Origin: Calliopsis andreniformis
Taxonomy: Eukaryota > Arthropoda > Insecta > Hymenoptera > Andrenidae
DNA: 64,000 nt
Direction of reading: 5' to 3'
Assembly (NCBI RefSeq): GCF_051401765.1
Contig: NC_135069.1
Coordinates: 11,572,501 to 11,636,500, forward strand
Below are positions 13,618-25,330 of the stretch, one piece after another. The notes under the pieces were generated by a model, which was not told the origin of the DNA, searched no databases, and worked only from the letters and a program-made list of their open reading frames with translations. The first letter of the stretch is position 1. Every line of letters starts with the position of its first letter. The position numbers and the translations under genes are program-made.

Positions 13618-14200
13618 AAAGAAGACAGCTGTGTATATGCACATGTGCAGTTTGACCACAGTTGAATTCTTCATGTGTAATAATAAACTTCACCACAACC
13701 AACGCTAAGTAAAAGCTGCTTTTCTGAAAGAGATTTTACAAGCTATTATTTTACACCTATTTTAATATTCACTAGAAGATCAAATACGAAAGAACGTGTG
13801 TTTTACTATAAAGAAAAAAATATCTGAATCTTGAACGTCTTCCTACGTCATCAGTGAATTGTCGAGACATTATGAGTGTCTAAGAACTTCTCGTATAAGT
13901 AATTTAAAAGCTCACATCTTGTAAATTTATTTGACTTCACGTAATGAAAATTAGAGGGTCAAACTTGCATTATATTCAAAATGCATACCATAAAATACTG
14001 TCATATCAAATTTTGGTACACTCTGCCTTCTTTATTTAGTTTCACGCAAAAACTTCCCATTTACGTATACCGATAACACCACATTTCCTTCTTCACCGAC
14101 AAACATTTTCTAATCCTAATATTACTCTCCACTCTGACGACTAGTCTCTAATTTCTCATTTCTCAAATTCCTCCTTTTCTCAAAAACCAAAGCTACAGTG
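13618..14200. other. AT-rich non-coding stretch
   Basis: AT-rich sequence that becomes pyrimidine-rich towards 14200. No gene or repeat was seen. Confidence 0.5.
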
Positions 14201-14986
14201 CCGATTTCCCGATCGTTCTCCCCAGCATTCTTCTCGCCGCTCTACCCAGGATTACTCTCTCCAGGTGAAAAATCGTGACAGCGGTGCCCGAGACGTCTTA
14301 ATTCAAATTGAAATCGCGAAAAATCGTGCCGCCGTCTCGCGCTCTTCCACTTTGTCGAATTACTACTGGGACACGGCGGGAGGAATCACGTGCGCATAAT
14401 TCGCAAAAGCTTTCATCCGTTAAAATGTGAAACTCTCCTAAGACTCTTGCCGCGGCTGCAGGGTGGTGTAATCACATCACGCTCCTCGAAGGAGCGCAAA
14501 CGAAGAACTCCGCCATCCTTAAACCGGAACGTCGTTTGTCACGGGCTGAAATCACCACAAATGGGTCCGCTGCAAAGGGAACCGGTCACTGGCAGAACTG
14601 GCGAGCGCCGATACACACCAGCAACCGGTAGCGGTGGGGGAACGAGAGGGGTGACGATGGGGGGGCAACTGGAAATTCCTTTTCAATGACAAAACCATCG
14701 GTGGCCGAACGATACATGAAGTTTCTCGTTCCTGGCCACATCCGACTGACGCGTTGTCATATCGACCTTTGTTTGTCAGAATATGATAGGAAGGTATTTA
14801 TACTGGATAGGTCGGAGGAGGAACCGAGGGTGAGGACGTAGCAAGAGCCGTTGCAGGAGGTGTTCAACAGCGGAGAAGGATGGAGGATGTGAAGAGGGAA
14901 ATGAACGGGGGAGGGAGATCGATCCGATTTTACAATCTCACCCTCCCCTCCAGCCACCCCTCGCCTTGCTCTTCCCTCCGTCCCTC

Positions 14987-15009
14987 CGACTGTATTTGAA
15001 TTCCAGCGC
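14987..15009 (+). repeat. Exact 23-base direct repeat, copy 1
   Basis: The sequence runs from CGACTGTATTTG to AATTCCAGCGC and recurs identically at 15606-15628, 619 bases downstream. Flanks differ after the repeat (AAGCTTGCC here, GTAGCTCGG in the second copy), so it is not part of a longer obvious duplication. Confidence 0.85.
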
Positions 15010-15605
15010 AAGCTTGCCAGGCTTCTCGTGTCCCATCTCTGGCTGCGTGTGCATCGTGTGTTTGTCTAAACGGTTCCTACCCAGACAGGTGAACTGACAA
15101 TCTGCGAAATAAAGATTCAAAATCACCATGTGACAATCCAGATCACTTTTTCTTCGTCTGCGCAAGTATTCTGAACAAGATGTCACAGGTATTGCGTTGG
15201 AAATTAGAGTGAGATGAATTCTTTGGAATTTTTTAAGATCCTTAATCTTTAAATTTATCTTGGAGTGAAGCTATCGAACGTATTTTTTTAGCAGTAATAT
15301 CGATTTCCGTTATTTTATTCGTGTTTCTTATTTTATCAGGGAAGTCGAAATTATGTTTGATTGAAGAATTCCTCAAGAATGAAACAAGCTTGAGTTTCGC
15401 ACAGTTTTCATTGGCAAGAGCCGGGACTCCTATATCATTCCGAAATGCGATAAAGGGGCTGGGGGTAAGAGTGAAAAGAAAGGAGAAAAGGCAATGGCAG
15501 GATAGCTTGAGAGAGGGTGATGCGGGATGATCGATCGTATTTTCCAATCTCGGCGGAAACCTATCTATCTCGGAAAGCCCAACAACCCCCGCAGTTACTC
15601 CCCAA

Positions 15606-15628
15606 CGACTGTATTTGAATTCCAGCGC
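15606..15628 (+). repeat. Exact 23-base direct repeat, copy 2
   Basis: Identical to 14987-15009 over all 23 bases and in the same orientation, within the same GC-rich island. Both copies carry GAATTCC near the 3' end. Confidence 0.85.
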
Positions 15629-16520
15629 GTAGCTCGGACGCGAGCAGGCCGAGAGGAGCGGCCATAGAGCACAGGACCCGGCAGGTTACTCACCCTGTCG
15701 ACGCTCATCCTAGGGGTGGCCAGGGATATCGGTGGTCATGGCGTGTCAGACCTGGCAGAATCCTGGTGCCTGTGATAGTTTGCACTAACACCAGGCCTCT
15801 CTTCTCTATAGCCGGAAACCTACCCTTCATCTCCACCTCGTCGACAATTCGTCTTCCCGGCCCTCTCTTTCTCCCCTCCTCCCGTCTCCTCCTCCTCCTC
15901 CTTCTGATTCTCGTTCCTAGTCCTCCCGCTCGCTTTATGTGGGTAGTTGCGGCCGGTGCTGCGATTGAATGCTAGGAATTTCATCATGAGTTGAGTCGTG
16001 GAGACGGTAGCAGCGGGGTACGACGTCGGCGGAGCGAACGGAGAATGAGGATCGTGGGGATGCCGGCGGAGAACCGCCCCTGGGGTTACTACCCTCCCTC
16101 CTCCCTCCCAACGCCTCCTCCTCCTCCTCTTCCTCCTCACTCCTTCTCTTTCCTCGAGTCCAGCGGACACGCTGCACGAACTAACGGGGCCAGGCAGCAG
16201 CCCCTTGCTTAGCAGCCGGCCGGTTCCAATCATGATTCCACGCTTCACCGTTTGAAGTCTCGATTGAAAAGGGGCGGAGGTTTGACTAAAGAACGAATGC
16301 TACGGCTATCGTTTATCCCTCGACGCTCTCGCGTGTACACGCGCGTATATGCTCCCGCTACACAGATGCGACCCACGGGACGAGGTCATATACGGAGCCT
16401 GGGCTGATGAATCTCTTCCGCTGGATCTTTCTTAGCGATTCGACTATCAGTCCGATCGAGCGTTCCTGAACATGCCAATAATGTTAGGCTGCTTTAACAA
16501 CGTTCGAGGTTTCTCGATTT

Positions 16521-16686
16521 TTAACCTATCTGCGATGTTATTTCTATGAATGGAAGTGGGAAGAGATGGGATGACGATTTTGTTGAAGTATTTTTGAGAA
16601 GTTTTAACCTTTCTGCGATGTTATTTCTATGAATGGAAGTGGGAAGAGATGGGATGACGATTTTGTTGAAGTATTTTTGATAAGTT
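16521..16686 (+). repeat. Tandem duplication, 83 bp unit, two copies
   Basis: The unit starting TTAACCT and containing GCGATGTTATTTCTATG and GGGAAGAGATGGGATGAC occurs at 16521-16603 and again at 16604-16686. Only a couple of differences were seen, for example ACCTATCTG versus ACCTTTCTG. The near identity indicates a recent duplication. Confidence 0.92.
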
Positions 16687-18200
16687 ATTGATCCTCGGGT
16701 ATAGTGTTAGTTATGTAGTATATTGGTTAGCATTATAACATCAGTTATAGCAGGCAATTCACATTTTTTGGTTTATCAATTCTTGTATATTATGTATGGT
16801 TGTTTTTTTATAGTAGACGTAAATAACCATGAAGTAGTATATGTAGCGTACTGTATTACCATACATTCACTATTTCAGGGAGGTTAATGTTTTACTAGCA
16901 ATATTTCGTTTCCTGTGCACGAAGTTCTGCACAGGCTTCAAGAAATCGCTCACGCAAACAGGATATTACCAATTATGTAAATCATAATTTCTATCAGTCA
17001 CTTGGGTAGTAAACTGTGGATCGAAAATGCGCAATTTGTTATATAGTTACCTATAAATCACTTTATATGAGTATTGAAGGCCATAAGTTCGAACACCTGT
17101 TATAAATATTCACTTTTTTCGAAAAAAGAATATTTTAATTTCTGTTGCCTTATAGTTTACAAACTTAAGAACTTTTAAATGCGGTAACTGAATCTGTAAC
17201 AGTGTCGGAAACTTTGTCTATCAACAGCGAAATATATTTCATAATTTATATTTCAGCCTCCATAGAAATATAGGAGTTACACGTTTTTGTTTATTATTAA
17301 GTAATAGTTTCTTCAATCTATCCTTTAAGATATCTTCACACTTTTTCTACGTCCTTATTACACTCAACAAAAAAGGTACTAACATTGTCAAATTTCTGTT
17401 ATTTAAAAGTAACACAATTTTCATATTCACATAATATTTATACATATTAAAACTTTGGATACATAATCATTTAAATGAATTAAACTTTAATCTTCAACTA
17501 GTTTGGGCCAAAATTCAAACAATATTAATCATCACATAGTTGAAATAAGAATGACAAAGTCCTCTTGAACTTGCTTAAAATAAGAGTCACAAATAAAGTA
17601 GTTTAGTTTTCAATCCAATTTACATATTTCCATTAAATGCTCAAAATACAAAACAATATAAGTTCAGCACATTCCGTTTGCACATAATTTGCATCCAAAC
17701 TTGAATGAGGGTCCGTGCTAGTAGTATTATACCGTTAGTGATCAGACTCCAGTAAACAGTCCGATCGTTACTTTAACTCTGTTGCCAACTGCTAAAAGTT
17801 TAAACGCTCAACAAAGATCACGAATCAGAAAATGCCAAAATATAGAAACAAAGAATTAGGTACTTACTACTTTGATTTGAAGCTACGATATCTAGATTTC
17901 ACAAAGCTTAAACAGAAAAAATATGAATACGACCAGCTCGAGTCATCGGATCTCCTTCGTAAATCAATGACAGGCTGCAGTAATAATACCGAATGATAAA
18001 AGCTGCCAGCCCATTACCAATGAAAGCTCCAATCAATCCACATAGTACCACAGCTGCACGGAGAACGAGAGAAAAAGAAGAGATCCATAGCATCCACATA
18101 CATTGGCCCACTCTATTAATTACTCGTATCCGGAAGCGAATCACTGCCACAGTTTCGATCCGGAATGCAACGATTCTTTTGCTTGACCTCGTGTCACGTC
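16687..18200. other. AT-rich non-coding stretch
   Basis: No coding signal. Composition becomes more balanced from about 17900. The antisense frame pair at 17908-18150 (minus) and 17993-18367 (plus) has no recognisable domain. Confidence 0.5.
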
Positions 18201-18600
18201 AATTCATAACACGGAGATCGGGAAACGCCTTATTAGCGAAATGGGCTGGAGCCTGTGCGTTACCTAGGGTCCATGGAAAAGGGGGGTCTTCTGGGGTATT
18301 GCGCGCATGTCGAGAGAAGCCTCGGCAATATCATTGTACCGGATCTCATCACAAAGAGTGGCGATAGCATCGACCCTGCTGTCGATCTCATTGCAACCCC
18401 TCCTGCGCAACCCCTGATCCCGCCAGTCGTTCAGGTCGTTCCATTCCGTTTCTTCGTCCATTCATCCACGTTTCGGTTCCCCTGTCGTTTTGCAGACGAT
18501 AGAGACGTTTTGTGGACCTGTATGGTCGGTTTTACGGTGGATATACCTCGATGACGAGGTGTTTAGCTAGGAGGGTAGATCGGCCAGTAATCCGTACGAA
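18201..18600. other. Small GC-rich pocket
   Basis: CpG-rich sequence with overlapping open frames on both strands (18255-18554 plus, 18264-18461 minus). The plus frame gives a protein-like but unrecognised translation and lacks convincing flanking splice sites. An exon cannot be excluded. Confidence 0.3.
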
Positions 18601-20930
18601 ATTATATATTATTATGACTCGTTATTAAAAGAGTAATAAAGGCTAGATGAAGGGTATGCCAGGTGGCCTGAAAACGGCGCTGCTGATAAATCTCTGTTAC
18701 TCATAGATGATAAAATCTTGGACGCCCTTCGGCGTGGGAATTCTTTTCTGTTAGATGTTGTCTCGTTAAATGGATTTATATTTGTAATAGCTAAACAATT
18801 TAGATAGATTTGTTTTATATGGCAATGGAAAGCTATTAGTTATTGCGAGTCACTTCTTTCAGCACTTGTTGCCAAAAGACTGGAAGAGTAGAAGGTATTA
18901 TTTAGAAATGTTTTGTGAGAAAAGTAAAAATGTATTCGATTTCAGCGAAAATGCTCAGTGATTAAATACATTTGACATTTATATAGATAGAGCTGTCTAC
19001 TGACAGTATTTTTACAATATACTTTTGGAATTATGTTATATTACCAGAGATTGTGGTATACAAACTAGCGTATAGTCATGTATTTAAATCACCGAATATT
19101 CACAATATTTTAATCTTTCGTGAGCGCATATTACAATTTATGTAAAATATAGTAGCTTAAAAATATTTGGTTTTGAGAAGATCTCATCACAATCATAGTT
19201 TCTTCTTCGACTGTCCTTCCTCTCACACTTGTCCATTACTGCTATCGTCTAAAGACGAAAATGAACATGAAAATAAGACCCTTTTCTCTCTTTTCCTCTC
19301 CCAATTCCTCAGTGAGGACAGCAGGGTGAGAGAACTGGTAGAAGAGTGTATCGGGGGCCACACAAAGTGCCAAGTTAGTTTACGCTATAATCTACTATCT
19401 CGTCGTTTGCAATTAACTTCTCTTGATGATGTCACGTTTCGTTCACGCCTCATTTCCAGCCGTGCCGTATAACAATCTGCTGGGACCCCTCTTTCCAGGG
19501 CGATCCTTTTAACGCTCGCTTGTAAATTTCGTAATCAAGTTTTTCCTCGTCGAGAAAATTTGCGAATCTCTCTTTCTTTGTCTCATATTCATGCTCCCTC
19601 CCTCTTCCTCTCTCTCTCCACGTACTTACTCTCTCTTTCTCTGCATCACCCTCTCTTCCGCGATGGATACCACCCTCTTCTCTCGTACTTTGATGTCAAG
19701 CCGTGAGCGTCACCAGCCGACCGTTTAATTTATCGGTCGATGTGTTTGAAAGACCCTCCTCCCTTCTTGACGCCCATCAGACATCCGTTTTTGGATGTCG
19801 AATCGCTCCAGTCCACTTTCCCCTGTGCTCGTGTTTTTACCCTTTCGGCCCACTTCGGTCCTTTAGGAATTTCTTTACTGACAATCATTTTCAGAATTTA
19901 TGCTTACATATTATTTAGGTACATGGTAATTCACAGTCTTATAACGAGGAAATTCTTCCTTCGTCTGTTTATATAGTACCTGCTTCCCCTTACTTATTGA
20001 TATACAGATAGACCATGCAATATTTGGTAGTTCTTATCCTCAATGTCAGTGTATTAGTTACAGATCTACTAATTATTTTTCTCAATCATTACTGTTCTTT
20101 TTTGTTTTTACTATGCAAAAGGGGGTTATTATTCAGAAGGTTTTATTTTAAAACGAAATAACAGTTTTCCTGGATTTGTGTTTTGTAAAACTGTTAATAA
20201 TCTTTTTGTAGTCCAAATTTTCAGTCATGTGAGCAAGGAATACATATTTTGCCAATTTTGACTTTCCTTCTAGTGGTCCAAGACCGACTACTGCTCAAAG
20301 AGAATAATATTTAACATAGAAAACTATGCATTTAAAAGTTGATATTTTAGACAATAAACTTCTTTTTTAATAGAGGATGAGAATCTTTATAAAAGAGCTT
20401 TTTTTAAACAATAGTGCAAAAGGCTGGTGATGTGTTCATTCATAAAAGTATCGTGAGAATTAATATTAGCTACACATGATGAGGTATCTGGTATCATCAT
20501 CTTAATTCCATTCGATGAAGCAAAAACCTAACCCTGAACTGATATGTCAGTATTATAACATTAATAATACTAAAAAGAAAATTCATAGTTTTTCAAATTA
20601 ATATTGAGGAATAAGTAATTCACTAATATTTTACATGAGAAATATTAAAAGTGAGGTGTGTAGTATAAATGCTGAGTTAAATATGGAAGGATCTGTTGTA
20701 TATAAAGATACAAAATTTCCCTGAAAAACACATTGTCTCAAATTCAGAAAAACGGAGAGAAACGTTGCTTGAAATAATCTGGCGAAGTGTTTTCCGAGCA
20801 AAGGACAGTTCTCAGAGCATTTCTTCGAGTTTCTCCAGTTACGTCTGTATCGATAGTCGCGAACACAAGACTTGCTGAGTAACTTGTTCATTCATCGATG
20901 GAATCACTTATGCGCAGCGAACAGGTATAT
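18601..20930. other. AT-rich stretch with CT-rich segment
   Basis: Mostly AT-rich. Positions 19190-19870 are pyrimidine-rich with CTCTCTCTC and CTTTCTC runs, which create serine-rich frames on the plus strand. No gene was seen. Confidence 0.5.
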
Positions 20931-20939
20931 TAGCAGGTA

Positions 20940-21200
20940 GTTGCAGCTACCTCACGCTCTGTCAGGCAGCTGCCGACAGGCCGGAGGGTATATAATACCC
21001 CCCGCGAAACTTTTCAATGTCGTCGGTTCGCCACGCCATTCAGCGACGTCCGAGGAATCGATGATACAACAACCAGCGGCGACAGCGGCTAGCTGGTTGG
21101 TTGCTCGTCCGTTCCAGCTCGTCGTCGTGGCGTATAATTTACTCGGATAGGCGTGAGCTCGGATTTATGATTAACGAGCGACGCGCGACCACGATCCGTG
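20940..21200 (+). promoter_or_regulatory. Candidate TATA-containing core promoter with E-boxes
   Basis: TATATAA at 20989-20995 sits in the palindromic context GGGTATATAATACCCC. TTCAATG at 21013-21019 falls at initiator distance, about 27 bases downstream. Just upstream is an E-box-like cluster: CAGGTA, CAGCTA and the palindrome GGCAGCTGCC at about 20966-20975. No gene is visible immediately downstream, so the transcript could be a non-coding RNA or a 5' exon of a distant gene. This is an inference from motifs only. Confidence 0.3.
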
Positions 21201-21557
21201 GAAATCAATTACGACCACTCGTTTAATACCCTCTGGCCGATGCTGCTGTACATATGATCGCCTGCATTCGCTCTTCCGATGTTATCCGACTTTACATATA
21301 TTCACTTTCTTCTGCCCGATCCGTCTTCCTCTTGACATATTTAAGCCACTGTCTGTCCATATTTTAAGATGCGATGGTAGATAAGAGATGGCGATCAAGT
21401 CTTCTGTGTATATATTTTAGATGTGATAAAATAGAAGGATTTATGCAAAGTAACCTCGTCTAACCGCGATAGACGATCATGAGAATAATTTAACTCATTC
21501 GAATGCACAGACCTTTTCTTCACACTCAGTTTTAAGTAATAATGAGAGTAATAATAT

Positions 21558-21776
21558 TTCTACTCGGTTTTTAATGGAAATTTATTTTGTTTAAATGAAA
21601 TTCAGCGTTGCAATATTGGATTAGTTATAGTTCTACTCGGTTTTTAATGGAAATTTATTTTGTTTAAATGAAATTCAGTGTTGCAATATTGGATTAGTTA
21701 TAGTTCTACTCGGTTTTTAATGGAAATTTATTTTGTTTAAATGAAATTCAGTGTTGCAATATTGGATTAGTTATAG
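21558..21776 (+). repeat. Minisatellite, 73 bp unit, three copies
   Basis: Units start with TTCTACTCGGTTTTTAATGG at 21558, 21631 and 21704. The copies differ at a single noticed base (AGCGTTGC in the first, AGTGTTGC in the others). The near identity implies recent expansion, and length variation between individuals would be expected. Confidence 0.95.
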
Positions 21777-24490
21777 TTATAGTATGAAAAGAAGAAAATC
21801 GCTAGTATCTTACAGATTCTTTAAAATATGGAAGGTCAAGGGGTCAAATAATTTAATCTAGATGCGAATTTTGTCTGATATTTAACTAGACCTGAGACAC
21901 AATTATTGGTACATATAATATAGTTGCCAGTATCAAGGATTTGAATGTTACATTTTCAGTTATGGTATACCTAACTACGAGAATTAACATCGCATGCTTA
22001 ATTACTGGACAAAATCAGAACGAAATTCAGTCTATTATGTAATGAACTTGTGATACAAACACATTAATATCACGTCATGTGGACACATGATTTTTCACGT
22101 GACATCCTTGTGTGAGCCAACTTTTTTCCCTTGTTTTGAAGACTGTTGCGGTATTGCTATAATATGCAACATGATAACATATTGAATAGTATTAAATCGA
22201 TATCAGCCTTACATCATGGTTCATATTTGTACCATAACTTTTTAGTAAAACATTTGTGAACTTTCTGTTACAGAATATTTTAGTCTTATTTTTACCTGTT
22301 TGAACGGAAAACTATAGAACACCTTATACGTCTAGACTAACAGAATATTGTTTCTCCTGCAGTTTTCTAAGTTTTGAAATTTACTATTCATGCACCTATT
22401 ATAATGTATTCAGTACTAGATATACATCACTAGAAAGAGTATAATTTTATGTAAATAAGCCCATCGAAAACGTGCAGTTAATTTTTATTCCACCAGTTTT
22501 CGCTTTTGAGAAACGCGATTATGAAAGTGTAGACCAACTACAGACTACTATAGGTAAAAAATGTTCAACTTTCATGTTGTTGCATTTAATATCTGTTAAT
22601 ATCTATTAGATATTCTTAATTGTTAAAAGTGTCATAATACTGCTGTTAAATAATTCACTAAACCAAAATTTTCTTTCTGTTGTCCTTGAGAAATTTCATG
22701 TTTCGGATTTGTGACAGTTTTCTGATAATTGACGATATACCCTGCATATTTAAAATTAATATTTAACAATAAAAAGATATGAAATGAAACTCTATTAAAA
22801 ATAATGTAGTAATTAAACATGTAAACTAAAATTTCACTAGAATATCCATTATTAATGACTGATAGTTTGTATTTGCATACTTTTATAATATAATCACTTA
22901 ATGCACGTAGGCAGTTACAAGATAAAAGTTCTCAGCCTTTATAAACACGTTCTGTATTCTTGATCGATTGAAATCACGTTTTTGTCGTAATTGGATGGGA
23001 TTTTTTAATTTTATTTTGAATGGTTCACCAGAAAACATGCTACGTCCAGGGATTGCACGAAAATTGATTTTTCATTAAGAGGCCTATAATTTGTACGTAG
23101 AATATCGGTGCAATTTCAATTTCCAATAATTAATCTGTGGCCTTATTTTTCCTTTCTCGATTCCACTACCTTAGCGGAGTGATTACGTTTCATTGTTAAA
23201 AAATGAATGCAGTTAAAAATGTAGTTAGAAAAATTTATTCAGAAACGATCTTGTAAGCTACAATTAATTATTATAATAGAAAGGTTTGTCTCCTCTTATT
23301 AATTTGAACTGCATGTTTTAAAACATAAAACAGTAGCACCTATTCGAATAATGAAATATTTAAACTCAAATGGAAACTTATGTATCTGTGCCTTATATAC
23401 TATATTCCTTGGATTTTACACCAACAGACTTTTACCTTTTTAGATCACCAAAGATCGTGAAAATAGTTTAGAGGAAAAAAGTTTCAATCATTTTAAAGCA
23501 GCAGAAATTGCAATAAGTTCTATTTTTAATGTTAAAATGAAAAACTAGATAAGAACTTCCACCTAGATAAGAAACTATAATAATGATGGAAAATACATAA
23601 TTTAAAATAAGTCTATAATTTCATTAAGGTGATTTCAAAACTCAAATTTATAGTTGAACTATAGCGAACATAATTTATATAGCAATCTAATATCTGTGAT
23701 TGTAAAGCAAATTGACCTAAGTCATATGGTTCTGTTTTCAAGATATTGGTGTTTAAAATTTTTTATTTCAGTACTATCTATGAACAGGTTTTCTTGAGGT
23801 TCTATTTTAGATGAAAAACTTCTAATACCTTTTCTTCTTTCTGCAAATATAAATTCTATATTCTAGATTTCAGTTAAGATTCTGTAACTCAAATTTTTAG
23901 AAAATGGGACATAGGTCGTTTTGCTTTACAAGCACAGATATAATACATGACACATAGATTATATTACATACCTTTATAACTACAATAAATTTTCGTTACA
24001 TGTTCATCGCTCTGGATTGGTTAGGAACATATGTCTTGTACAAGGCAGGTAATACTCGCTTCCCTTGAACTAGAGGCATTTGTTTGTAACAAATACAGTC
24101 ACGTTGCAAAAGGAAACTGTTCCCTCCCATGGGATTGCAATAAATATGTAACAAATAAAATCAGTTAGACATATTGGTATTCGACATAAACGCTACGATC
24201 TGGTGGCGGAAAAGAAAAACATTATATAACACTGTATTGAGAACATGTTTTCTTGTATTGCATAGTAATGCAAAGGATTTGTTTCATCCAAGAGTAAATT
24301 TCTTCAATTTTAATTAACATTTTCTCGTTACTCAAGACAGCTACGTGAATTTCTCCGCCAACGCAATCTTATTTGTCGCCATATTTAGTACATATTGGTT
24401 AAGCCTCATCCTTATGTTGAATCCCAATGCAGAACAAGAATTAACTGCAGCAACATCCCCCTACAAGTTTTCTAGACTGGTAAAAAGTCC
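21777..24490. other. AT-rich non-coding stretch
   Basis: Uniformly AT-rich, with stop codons frequent in all frames. No gene, repeat or RNA was recognised. Confidence 0.55.
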
Positions 24491-25330
24491 CGTCACCTGT
24501 CGCTCGACCTCTGTCCATCTCGCTCACGTCTAACGATATAACATAACGCATCGATTGAAGAACATTCGTTAACGCTGTAACGGGCAAAACACGAGCCAAT
24601 ATGTTGGATAAGGATAAAATATGCGAGGCTCGTGGGCAAGACAGGAAATAAGGCTACGGAATTGGCGAAGGAAAGAAAAAGACGGATTGGTACGCAGACG
24701 GGACAGGAGGGGTTGGGGGTGGCGATATAGGGGGATGTGCGGCAGGGGCCCAGAGGCATAGCAAGTGGAGCGAAAATCAGATTTGCTCGTTGTCGCCTCC
24801 ACCCACGAGCATCGCCACCCACCTACCTCCGGTCTGCCAACTCCATTCGAACCTCCTACATACCCCTCACGCCCCCCCTGGTACCCCTACGCTCCCCCCT
24901 CCGTCCCGTTACCGGTCCACCCTCATCGCTACCCTCCTACCTCGTACCTCGAAAGCTCGAACGAGCACCGCCCTTTGATCCTGTCGACAGCCACCCTTCT
25001 CGACCCTGCACCGCCGACCTATCTCCATCCCCTATGGTCCCTAGACTCTCGAACTAAACCACCCTTTTTCCTCTCTTTCCTTTTTCGCACTATCTTCTTC
25101 TCTGTCGTATTCCTCGATCGTCTTTCTTTCTCGTTCCAATCTTCCGTATTTTTAGAAAAAACGGTCTTCGTTGCGTTTGCCCCGTTTTCTTTCACTTCCT
25201 TGCTTCTCTGCAGGCTTCTTCTTCCTCTGGTGCATAACAACGCGCGCTTGGGCTGGCATAGGGTTAGCGGGCTCGAGCATCGAAGCTTGGGAAAGTTCCC
25301 CTAGCGCTGAGCTCTCTTTTTGATAACTCT
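24491..25330. other. GC-rich, C-rich island
   Basis: The plus strand is C-rich with runs such as CCCCCCCTGG and gives proline-rich frames in all three registers at once (24737-25057, 24765-25304, 24790-24978), which shows composition rather than coding. It includes a consensus TCF/LEF-type site CCTTTGATC at 24972-24980. A regulatory island is the best guess. Confidence 0.35.

Larger units (their letters stand above)
14201..16500. other. Large GC-rich island (about 2.3 kb)
   Basis: This is the longest GC- and CpG-rich block before the coding genes. It contains long strand-asymmetric tracts: purine-rich at 14810-14925, and CT-rich at 15835-15915 and 16085-16155 with CTCCTCCTCCTC runs. It also holds two exact copies of a 23-base sequence (14987-15009 and 15606-15628). 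Open frames on both strands (for example 15820-16248 minus, 14390-14689 plus) are explained by composition. The size and CpG content would suit a promoter or a cluster of regulatory elements. Confidence 0.4.

Noticed and set aside
15820..16248. 142-codon minus-strand Arg/Glu-rich frame
   Set aside because: It lies on CT-repeat DNA; frames are open in several registers because of composition.
24765..25304. 179-codon Pro/Ser/Phe-rich plus-strand frame
   Set aside because: All three plus registers are open and proline-rich here, so the openness reflects C-rich DNA.
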